From the IMG/VR virus record IMGVR_UViG_3300030450_000982, positions 1 to 21,498 of that record: 21,498 nt of DNA; one strand, given 5' to 3'. How positions within the stretch are numbered: position 1 is the first letter of the stretch; every line of letters begins with the position of its first letter. A program made the translations under genes and the position numbers. Positions 13,182 through 20,571 of the stretch are shown here, piece after piece. The notes under the pieces are model-generated. The model had not been told where the DNA came from and did not search any database. It worked only from the letters and a program-made list of their open reading frames with translations. The stretch comes from a virus.

Positions 13182-14623
13182 CTAAAGCCTTTGTATTTAA
13201 AACCGAACCATACGCACATCAACTAAGTGCATTAGAAAAAAGCTGTGATGAAACAGAATATGCATATTTTATGGAGATGGGTACTGGTAAGTCAAAAGTT
13301 CTTATCGACAATATTTCGCACCTACACAATAAAGGGAAAATAAACGGTGTTGTAATAGTTGCACCTAAAGGAGTCTATCGTAATTGGGTCAAACGAGAAA
13401 TACCTATACATTTACCAGACTATATAGAAAAAACTGTGTACCTATGGACTCCTAACGAGTCAGCTAAGTCTAAGAAAGAACGAGAAGATTTATTAAAACC
13501 TTCTAGTGAACTAAAGTTTTTAGTGATGAATGTAGAAGCCTTCAGTACTGCCAAAGGTGCTAAGTTTGCATGGCAGTTTATAGCTAACCATGACACGCTT
13601 ATGGCAGTAGACGAGAGTACAACGATCAAGAACCCAACAGCTAAACGCACTAAGAATATTATTAAAGTGGGTAAGTATTGTTATTATCGTAGAATCTTGA
13701 CTGGTTCGCCTGTTACACGCTCTCCTTTAGATATGTATACACAATCCCAGTTTCTAGATCCTGCTCTATTAGGGTTTAGTTCCTACTATGCATTTAGAAA
13801 TCGTTATGCTTTGTTAGTTGACAGGAGTGCAGGTGGCAGGAGTTTTAAACAAGTCGTCGGTTTCCAAAATTTAGACGAACTTAACGGTTTGATGCAAAAG
13901 TTTAGCTACCGTGTACTCAAAGAAGATTGTCTAGATCTACCTGACAAAGTTTATATCAAACGAGAGATAGAACTTTCTCCCGAACAAAAGAAAATATACA
14001 AAGAGATACAACGCTATGCTATCTCGGAACTAAGTAGCATCGGTACAGTTTCTGCTTCCTCTGTTATTACACAAATTATACGATTGCATCAAATCTCTTG
14101 TGGGTTTGCTTCTACCGATGACGGTGTAATTACAGATATAAAAAACAATCGACTGGATGAACTGATGCAGATTCTAGAAGAAACCGATGGGAAAGTGATT
14201 ATCTGGGCAAATTATCGACACGACATAATTAAACTCTATGATGTAATACGCAAAGCATACGGTGATGATAGTGTAGGTACATATTACGGTGATACTTCTG
14301 ACGAAGATAGAGAATCGTTAATCGTAAAGTTTCAAGACAAAGAAAACCCTCTTAGATTTTTTATAGGTAATACACAGACTGGTGGTTATGGTATTACTTT
14401 GACTGCTGCCAATACTGTAGTTTATTATTCTAACAATTACGATCTAGAGAAACGATTACAATCAGAAGATAGAGCTCATAGGATTGGGCAAACGAATAAA
14501 GTTACATATATCGACATCGTTTGTAAAGACACAGTCGACGAAAAAATAGTAAAAGCTCTAAGAAATAAATTAAGTCTGGCTCAAACCGTTTTAGGCGAAG
14601 ATGCCTGGAAAGACTGGTTATAG
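13178..14623 (+). CDS. SNF2-type superfamily 2 helicase/translocase
   Basis: 481 residues from the ATG at 13178, which forms an ATGA overlap with the upstream stop; an upstream start at 13163 is possible but would overlap more. Motifs: Q-like PYAHQLSAL at 11-19, Walker A EMGTGKSKV at 33-41, VAPKGVYRNW at 61-70, DEST at 145-148, TGSPVTRSPLDMY at 175-187, VIIWANYRHD at 340-349, TQTGGYGITLTAAN at 399-412 and QSEDRAHRIGQ at 428-438; the last is diagnostic of the SNF2 group. Length fits the compact phage SNF2-like helicases without extra domains. Such proteins translocate on double-stranded DNA to remodel protein-DNA complexes or remove bound proteins. Partner gene is the Pyr_excise-like protein. 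Confidence 0.92.
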   Translation: MTKAFVFKTEPYAHQLSALEKSCDETEYAYFMEMGTGKSKVLIDNISHLHNKGKINGVVIVAPKGVYRNWVKREIPIHLPDYIEKTVYLWTPNESAKSKKEREDLLKPSSELKFLVMNVEAFSTAKGAKFAWQFIANHDTLMAVDESTTIKNPTAKRTKNIIKVGKYCYYRRILTGSPVTRSPLDMYTQSQFLDPALLGFSSYYAFRNRYALLVDRSAGGRSFKQVVGFQNLDELNGLMQKFSYRVLKEDCLDLPDKVYIKREIELSPEQKKIYKEIQRYAISELSSIGTVSASSVITQIIRLHQISCGFASTDDGVITDIKNNRLDELMQILEETDGKVIIWANYRHDIIKLYDVIRKAYGDDSVGTYYGDTSDEDRESLIVKFQDKENPLRFFIGNTQTGGYGITLTAANTVVYYSNNYDLEKRLQSEDRAHRIGQTNKVTYIDIVCKDTVDEKIVKALRNKLSLAQTVLGEDAWKDWL

Positions 14624-14704
14624 GTCATATTTTCATCGCTCCACAGAGTCCTAACAGGTAGCTTTACCCTAATAATTTTACAACAAGGAACGCACACACG
14701 ATGA
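14624..14704. other. Convergent intergenic gap without a clear terminator
   Basis: 81 nt between the ends of the SNF2 gene and the leftward virion-type gene. Only a 4-bp GGTA/TACC stem is seen at about 14656-14667, with AATAATTTT further on. Transcripts from both sides may overlap or end in a Rho-dependent way. Confidence 0.4.
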
Positions 14705-16078
14705 TTATTGAGCTAATTTGAGTAATGCTTCTTTTTTTGGTATAGTTGTTAAACTATAGTGTCCCATAGACGAACTATTCCCATATGTAACAACAGGTAC
14801 TCCGTCAATTTTAAATGTTGCAACATAATCACCTGTACTGTACGCTTCAGGTCCAAAATCAATTTGACTTGCGACATCATCAGGGAGACCATAGTCAAAC
14901 TCGTCTATTGACTTACCTGTTATTTTAGCCATTTTTTTATTACGCTCGGCAATAGTCATGGTAGGAGAGGACCGAGGATTTTTTATTGGATCATGAAAGT
15001 CATCAAAAACTTTCTGAAGATCCTCGTTAATTATTTTTACTTCAGGTTCCTCATATATGTCATAGCGTTTATAAGTTCCAGGATCTGCGTTGCTTGCATT
15101 TAAATCAAAATGTGAATCAATATCCATGTTCGACAACAGATAACTTCCTCCATCGTCTTCTATATTCAATAAATCATTTTTTGTAAGTCCATTCTCTTCA
15201 AAAAAATCAAGTTGAATTTTATTTTGAGCTTTGTGGGTATCCTCATAGCCTTCAGATTGTTTTTTAATTTCAACTTTATATTCTTCTTTTCCAGCTTTTA
15301 TGATCTTAGGACTAAAGTTTTTATCTGGGAAAAACTCTTCGGGCATGTTGGCAAAATCTGTAGTTTGTAACAGCTCTTTATCACCTGCAATTGCATCGTA
15401 CACTTGTTTTTGTTTACTTAAAAATTTAGTTGGGTTTAGTTTAGCCATTGTACTTCCTGTTCTCCTTAATAGTGGTGCTAAAGGAGAAGTCATTACACCT
15501 AAAGTAGCGATGCCTGCTCCCATGCCTTTATTAAATTGTCGCCTACTTGGGTCAGAAAGTAAAGGAGTTTTTTCTATTGTTTCTGTTGGTGTTTCACGAG
15601 AGCCTCTAAAAGCTCTGTTAATACCATAAGGAAGTAATGCAGTTGCACCCATAATACCAGCACCCAAAGGATTATCTTTACGCAACTCACCTTCTGCGTC
15701 TCCTAACAATGCACCTGTTTCTACACCTGCTGCAGTTGCAGCTGTTCTAGGGTAGAGTGAACTGCCACCACTTAAAACCATTAGTGTTTGATCTAATGCA
15801 CCTAAATCAGACATATCTGTGAAAGCCTCGCCCATCGGTCTATTGAGTGGAACTTCTTCGCTGATGTTTCCTTGTTCGTCTCTAGGTAGTGTAGAACCAT
15901 AAGTTCTTTGTAGATATTCTAGGTATTTATCTTCTTCGCTTTCACCTAACAGTCCTTCGCCTAAGATTTCACCATATTTTGGACCAAGTGCTTGAACTAA
16001 ACGATAACGAGCTTCATCTCGCCAAGAACGGTTATTCCCGAAGAGGGTATTGTCTATTGGCTTAACTTCTTGAGCCAT
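14705..16078 (-). CDS. Putative virion/ejection protein with a twin-arginine-like segment
   Basis: 457 residues, not recognised. Residues about 105-155 are small and hydrophobic (SSLYPRTAATAAGVETGALL, then LGAGIMGATALLPYGI), as in the neighbouring proteins. Near 177-205 comes DPSRRQFNKGMGAGIATLGV, followed by MTSPLAPLLRR: the RR-x-F plus hydrophobic stretch looks like a Tat signal but lies internally. The C-terminal half is acidic and hydrophilic and ends in a compact domain (VATFKIDGVPVVTYGNSSSM). It follows the preceding gene by 5 nt, with a weak GAGG site 12 nt from the ATG. By position after the other long proteins, an internal virion or DNA-ejection protein is plausible; a membrane-active role is inferred only. 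Confidence 0.6.
   Translation of the reverse strand: MAQEVKPIDNTLFGNNRSWRDEARYRLVQALGPKYGEILGEGLLGESEEDKYLEYLQRTYGSTLPRDEQGNISEEVPLNRPMGEAFTDMSDLGALDQTLMVLSGGSSLYPRTAATAAGVETGALLGDAEGELRKDNPLGAGIMGATALLPYGINRAFRGSRETPTETIEKTPLLSDPSRRQFNKGMGAGIATLGVMTSPLAPLLRRTGSTMAKLNPTKFLSKQKQVYDAIAGDKELLQTTDFANMPEEFFPDKNFSPKIIKAGKEEYKVEIKKQSEGYEDTHKAQNKIQLDFFEENGLTKNDLLNIEDDGGSYLLSNMDIDSHFDLNASNADPGTYKRYDIYEEPEVKIINEDLQKVFDDFHDPIKNPRSSPTMTIAERNKKMAKITGKSIDEFDYGLPDDVASQIDFGPEAYSTGDYVATFKIDGVPVVTYGNSSSMGHYSLTTIPKKEALLKLAQ
15535..15568 (-). promoter_or_regulatory. Intragenic copy of the ACTCCTTTACTT element
   Basis: Exact 12-mer on the minus strand at 15568-15557, coding for T-P-L-L within the 457-residue protein. 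TTTACT is followed after 17 bp by GACAAT (15540-15535), four of six for a -10. It may be an internal promoter, an extra operator or a chance match kept by codon use; function is doubtful, presence of the repeat is certain. Confidence 0.35.
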
Positions 16079-16083
16079 AGGTT

Positions 16084-17064
16084 TTATGAACCTCGTAGTT
16101 CAGCTATTTCTTTTCTAAGTGTACGAAGTTTAGACTCGAGTCGTTTTTGAGTAGCAGGTGCCATATCGCCACCCTCTAGTTCAAGTTCTCTTTGTATTCT
16201 ATTAGCGATTTGTTCTTTATTATTTGCTGCGACTAAATCTTTTGCTACAGCTTTCTCTCCAGCCATAGCAGGATTGTCTAGTTTAGTGATGGTCATACCA
16301 ATGTTACCGTCTTGTGATGGGATAGTTTCTATCTCTATCATTTCTCCAGTTTTTCTGTTAGTTCCTTGCATTCTAACAGGAACTGAGAAATCTTGGTTAA
16401 ACATAAAATTGTCGCCTTCAAAACCTTGGTCTATTAAACGACCTACTTCACCATCCACTTTTTCTGCTGCACTTACACTACCGTCGTTTCTAAACACTCT
16501 ACTTGTAGATTGACCTCTGCTTGTACTCATAAGATCATAAATTTGATTATCTATCTCGTCTATTTCATCACTAGGATAATACCTACGAGCTGCACTTTCT
16601 GGCATTCGTTCAGTCATAACCTCATAATCTTTTATTAACTCTTTTTTCTTTGCCTCTAACTTATCGATTTCAGGTTGTGATGTTCGAATTCCACCTCCAC
16701 CTCCACCTGACATACCATCGCCCATTCTACTTCTTAGTGTAGCTATGCCTCTGTTTAAACCTTTGGCTCCAAGATTAAGTCCTTCAGCTACTTTACCAGC
16801 AAACGGAATAGTAGAAGCTGCAGCAGTACCACCGATAACGGTGTCTAATAAACCACTGCCAATATTACCTTCCATAAAATTCTGTTTAGCTCTTTCGTTA
16901 TATACACCAGCCTCAACTGCAGCTATGGCATCCCCAACTCCTGGAGTTAAATATAAACCCATCTGATCTGTAAAAGGTAGTTGTTCGAACACAGAATATG
17001 CAGACATAGGATCACCAGCTTGTATCTGCTGTATTACTTGTTCATATAAATCTTTTCTAGCCAT
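16084..17064 (-). CDS. Putative virion/ejection protein with amphipathic segment and glycine run
   Basis: 326 residues, not recognised. Residues about 39-100 alternate small and hydrophobic residues (LTPGVGDAIAAVEAG, GSGLLDTVIGGTAAASTIPF, AGKVAEGLNLGAKG), the type of helix-rich, Ala/Gly-rich stretch found in phage proteins that enter membranes with the DNA. A run of six Gly (about 119-124) acts as a flexible linker; a charged region follows, and the C-terminus is a coiled coil (NRIQRELELEGG to LRTLRKEIAELRGS). No ribosome site precedes the ATG at 17062-17064; the promoter-like element at 17070-17104 would place a transcript start at or next to the ATG. Confidence 0.6.
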   Translation of the reverse strand: MARKDLYEQVIQQIQAGDPMSAYSVFEQLPFTDQMGLYLTPGVGDAIAAVEAGVYNERAKQNFMEGNIGSGLLDTVIGGTAAASTIPFAGKVAEGLNLGAKGLNRGIATLRSRMGDGMSGGGGGGIRTSQPEIDKLEAKKKELIKDYEVMTERMPESAARRYYPSDEIDEIDNQIYDLMSTSRGQSTSRVFRNDGSVSAAEKVDGEVGRLIDQGFEGDNFMFNQDFSVPVRMQGTNRKTGEMIEIETIPSQDGNIGMTITKLDNPAMAGEKAVAKDLVAANNKEQIANRIQRELELEGGDMAPATQKRLESKLRTLRKEIAELRGS

Positions 17065-17069
17065 ATCTT

Positions 17070-17104
17070 ATTCTCGGTTATCTGCCTCTAAAAGTAAAGG
17101 AGTT
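17070..17104 (-). promoter_or_regulatory. Promoter-like copy of the element before the 326-residue gene
   Basis: Minus strand: AACTCCTTTACTTTTA (17104-17089), identical over 16 bases to the copy at 12612-12597, lies in the last codons of the upstream gene. TTTACT (17098-17093) is followed after 17 bp by GAGAAT (17075-17070), four of six. The -10 is weak, so promoter activity may need an activator; start predicted near 17063. Confidence 0.45.
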
Positions 17105-17608
17105 ATTAGGTAATGTTTCTATACCTATTGGAGCAAAACCTTGAGGTGCTGTTCCAGCAGGAAGTGATGAAAAATCAATATTGTTCATCGGGTTGATAAA
17201 AGTATTAATGTTAAATGGATCAAATCCTAGGTTGCCTATGTTGTAGTAATCTATAGCAGGATTATTAAGATCGTTGATGTTAACACCTTGAGTTTGTAAA
17301 TAATCGTCAATTAAATCTTGTGTATTTAAACCAGTGTTAGTTGTACCACCAGTTCCACTAGTGTCTGTTCCACCTGTTGTATCATCACCACCTGTACCTA
17401 CATCACTTGTATCTTCAGTTGTAGTTCTAGGTGGAAACATGTTAGCATAAGTTGCTGCTTGTTGATTGGCTAAATTTTGTGCAGCAACATTAGTTTGCCC
17501 TGCTCTCATAACTTGATCTGCTGCTTGTTGATCGATATTAGTTGGTGGACTATAGGTATTCATAAGAGTTTGTATCCCTGTACCTGTTCCATAATTTAAT
17601 CTAGCCAT
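17078..17608 (-). CDS. Low-complexity protein, probable small virion component
   Basis: 176 residues. N-terminus contains a helical Gln/Ala/Asn-rich stretch (NVAAQNLANQQAATYANMF), the middle (about 60-93) is a Thr/Gly/Asp linker (DVGTGGDDTTGGTDTSGTGG), and the C-terminal third is rich in Asn, Ile and Phe (NPAIDYYNIGNLGFDPFNIN). No cysteine and no enzymatic motif. Start ATG overlaps the upstream TAA as TAATG, with AGGA 9 nt before it. Such composition suits a flexible structural or scaffold-like protein; no family recognised. Confidence 0.6.
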   Translation of the reverse strand: MARLNYGTGTGIQTLMNTYSPPTNIDQQAADQVMRAGQTNVAAQNLANQQAATYANMFPPRTTTEDTSDVGTGGDDTTGGTDTSGTGGTTNTGLNTQDLIDDYLQTQGVNINDLNNPAIDYYNIGNLGFDPFNINTFINPMNNIDFSSLPAGTAPQGFAPIGIETLPNNSFTFRGR

Positions 17609-20571
17609 TATTCACTTTCCTCGTCTTCATAATTATTATATTGTTCATCGCTCAAACCTAAAAGGGCATTCTCAAGTTCTAGTGTCATTTTTTCTAGCCT
17701 GTCAGGATCAATCGTAGGATCATTTGCTGAGATTTGTGCTATAATATCAGCACCAAGTTGACCAGCAGCATAACCTGTTGTTCGTACACTAGGGTTTTCT
17801 ATCATTGTTGTAAGATATCGTAAACCTGTAGGAGAAGCTAAGACTTTACCCAGTATATTTAGTTTAACTAAAGTAGCAACATTCTGTAGTGGATTAAGTG
17901 CTATCTGAGCAGCTACTAAACCACCTGAAAAAGAACCACTACCTGTTGTTAAAAAACTAGCTTTTTCTGCAAATCTTTCTAAAGCTTGTGCTGTTTCAGG
18001 ACCGAATGCTGCATTTATTCTAGCAGGCATTCCTTCTTTTTGTATAAATTTCAATAAGTTATTACCGTTAAGTATTACACCAACTGGGTCTATTTTAGTT
18101 GTATCGTAAACATTGTCTAACAGATTAACCATAAACTTTTGTTTAAAACCATCAACGATTTCAGGAGCCTCTTTGCTATAATAATTTATAAATGCTGTTA
18201 TGTCTTGTGATTTAGCTTTAGTTGTAAGCCAAGGAATCACTTCTTCAGGTGACAGCGTACCTATTTGTTTTTGGAAATTAGCATCTAAAAATTTAAACTG
18301 GTCGTCAACAGTTTTTACATAATCTTTTACTAGATTAGTGAACTCTCCAGTTTTACCAGAATCTAGTGAATCGAGTAGAGAAGTTCGTATCCTAACGACA
18401 TCTTCTTTAGGTATAAATTTTTGAGCAGCGTTTAGTTGTTCTAACGATCTTATTATAGTTGGTGCACTATTGCCGTATAAAGCAGGAAAACTTGTACCTA
18501 ATTGTTTTATTTGTTTTAACACAGAACCTACAGAGAAATTACCTTCTATATCTGTTGCGTTAGCTAACATAGAGTCGAAATGTCCACTCTGTAACATTTT
18601 TCTTGCAGCTTCTGGGTCGTCAGTAGCTTTTATGAATTGATTAACTTTGCCTGGAGAGTTTCTAACAACAACTTGATTAATTAAAAGATCAGGATCTACA
18701 CCGTCAACTCTTGTAAGTTTTTTAATTAAACGGTTGTCAAACAGTGCGATTCCATCAGCGTAAGAAGAAGTTGCTTCTTTTAGTTTTAAAAGACCTGCTT
18801 TTGTGTTTTCTAATTCTTTAGGTGTTAGAGTTCTTTCTCTAACTACTGTGTTACCGTTTTTGTCTATAAAACGCACAGCTTTTACACCGTTGTTTATAGC
18901 TAAGTCAAAACCTTCGTTAGCTGCAGACTTTAACATGTTGAATTGTTTTGTACCAAAACCTTTTAACATTTCATCTGAGTATGCTGCGTCACCAAACATT
19001 GTTCTAAGTGCTTGCATATGTGTTGAAGTTATATTGCTAGGCATCTCAATTATATCCTTTAGCATCTGTATAGTTATTTCACTTACACCAGCCATTGGTT
19101 CACCGTCAGCTTTTTTAGGCAACCTGTCTAAGATATTTTGAGCTTCTCGTTTAAGTGCTGAAGTTGGAACTATAGCTTTATTACCTAATAACTGGTCGGC
19201 TTCGTTATACAACAAAGCTACTGAATCTTGAAACTCAGCATACGCTTTATTTACAGAACCTGATAAATTAGTTCCTACATTTTCAGGTACTTCCCCTATA
19301 CCTACTCTACCTACTACTGCGTCTGACTCTGCTTTAATTGCACCTTTTAGAGTTTCTAGTGATGTGTCTACAGCTAATTCAATTGCTGATTTAGACTTTT
19401 CCCTTTGTAATTGTATTAATGCACCTAACTCTTCTTCACCAAGTTTAGGAAAAACTTTACCCATAAAAGGGTCAAACGGTTCAGCGTCAACTTCTTTCAG
19501 AAATCCGTTTACCTTGTCTGCTAGATATTTAACATTCGTAACATTTTTCTGTTGGTTATAACCGAATATAGTTTCTACCAAACCAGAGAATCTACCTAAA
19601 ATTGGTCTACCTGCAGATTTAGCTACATCAGGAACTGCTCCTTCTTCAACTAATTCCCTGACTAATTCATATGTTTCTCTAACTCCTGGTCCAGAAGCTG
19701 CATCTACTCTAGGTGCATATGTATAGGTTTTTAAATTAAATATTCCCCTTTCACCAGTTGGGATGCGTTTTTCAGCAGGAGAAAATAACGCTTTACCTGT
19801 ACCAACTAATGCTCGTCCACCTAATTCTGCTGCACCACCGAGTACAGCTTCATTACGAACATCTCTAGCTATCTCTCGTACTGATTGTTGTTGCATACCT
19901 AAACCAGACTCAGTTAACTCTTCTAATGTTTTAGCAGCACCTGCTGCACCTGCACTAGCTAATGTTGCAGGAAGTAAACCTAACTGTCTAGATGCAATAC
20001 TCGCTAACAGAGTAGCTGTTATTTCAGGTGAACTACCAGCTAAATCTGCAATATCGCCTTTGTCATATGTTCCTGGATTGTCTATAGTAAGAGGTTTATC
20101 TCCAGGAGTTCCCCCTAGTTGCTCACGAAACTCAGGCATAATAGCGTATCTTCCGTATTTATCTGTAGTCCAACCAACACCTTCTGGTCCAACTTTATCG
20201 GTAAGATAGGCTTCTTTTTCGCCAGCAGTATCCATAAAACTCAGACCTCTGCGTAATTTACTATTAGGCAAACCACTGTAGTCAAAACTCTCTTCTCGCA
20301 AACCTGAGAAAAGTTCCATAGCTATGTCTTTTTGAGCACTACCTGCTATTGGTGCGTCATATATAGGCATACCGTCTGGTCCGATAGGATAATCGGCACG
20401 AGATGCATAGTCTATTGGTCCACTACTTTTACCTGTAATTAAAAACTCTAGTTGTGAAAGTTCTTCTTCGTTTAGATCATATATAAAATCTCTTTGTTCT
20501 TTCGCACTAGCACTTTTGAAAGCCTGAAACAGAACATCGTCAATAACTCTGTTTTGATTTGGATCAGCCAT
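17608..20571 (-). CDS. Large putative internal virion/ejection protein
   Basis: About 987 residues from the ATG at 20569-20571; a GTG one codon earlier (20574) is equally in frame. Largely helical and Ala-rich, without a recognised catalytic motif. Hydrophobic, small-residue segments lie at about 182-214 (PEITATLLASIASRQLGLLP and following), 243-265, and near the C-terminus (FSGGLVAAQIALNPLQNVAT, then LVKLNILGKVLASPTGL). The tail is acidic (NNYEDEESE). Length, helicity and membrane-compatible segments resemble the big internal virion or DNA-ejection proteins of podoviruses. No transglycosylase Glu motif was found by eye. It overlaps the end of the preceding gene by 8 bp. Confidence 0.65.
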   Translation of the reverse strand: MADPNQNRVIDDVLFQAFKSASAKEQRDFIYDLNEEELSQLEFLITGKSSGPIDYASRADYPIGPDGMPIYDAPIAGSAQKDIAMELFSGLREESFDYSGLPNSKLRRGLSFMDTAGEKEAYLTDKVGPEGVGWTTDKYGRYAIMPEFREQLGGTPGDKPLTIDNPGTYDKGDIADLAGSSPEITATLLASIASRQLGLLPATLASAGAAGAAKTLEELTESGLGMQQQSVREIARDVRNEAVLGGAAELGGRALVGTGKALFSPAEKRIPTGERGIFNLKTYTYAPRVDAASGPGVRETYELVRELVEEGAVPDVAKSAGRPILGRFSGLVETIFGYNQQKNVTNVKYLADKVNGFLKEVDAEPFDPFMGKVFPKLGEEELGALIQLQREKSKSAIELAVDTSLETLKGAIKAESDAVVGRVGIGEVPENVGTNLSGSVNKAYAEFQDSVALLYNEADQLLGNKAIVPTSALKREAQNILDRLPKKADGEPMAGVSEITIQMLKDIIEMPSNITSTHMQALRTMFGDAAYSDEMLKGFGTKQFNMLKSAANEGFDLAINNGVKAVRFIDKNGNTVVRERTLTPKELENTKAGLLKLKEATSSYADGIALFDNRLIKKLTRVDGVDPDLLINQVVVRNSPGKVNQFIKATDDPEAARKMLQSGHFDSMLANATDIEGNFSVGSVLKQIKQLGTSFPALYGNSAPTIIRSLEQLNAAQKFIPKEDVVRIRTSLLDSLDSGKTGEFTNLVKDYVKTVDDQFKFLDANFQKQIGTLSPEEVIPWLTTKAKSQDITAFINYYSKEAPEIVDGFKQKFMVNLLDNVYDTTKIDPVGVILNGNNLLKFIQKEGMPARINAAFGPETAQALERFAEKASFLTTGSGSFSGGLVAAQIALNPLQNVATLVKLNILGKVLASPTGLRYLTTMIENPSVRTTGYAAGQLGADIIAQISANDPTIDPDRLEKMTLELENALLGLSDEQYNNYEDEESE

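Noticed and set aside
14624-14704. Bidirectional terminator between the convergent operons
   Set aside because: Only a 4-bp stem without a proper T-run is present.
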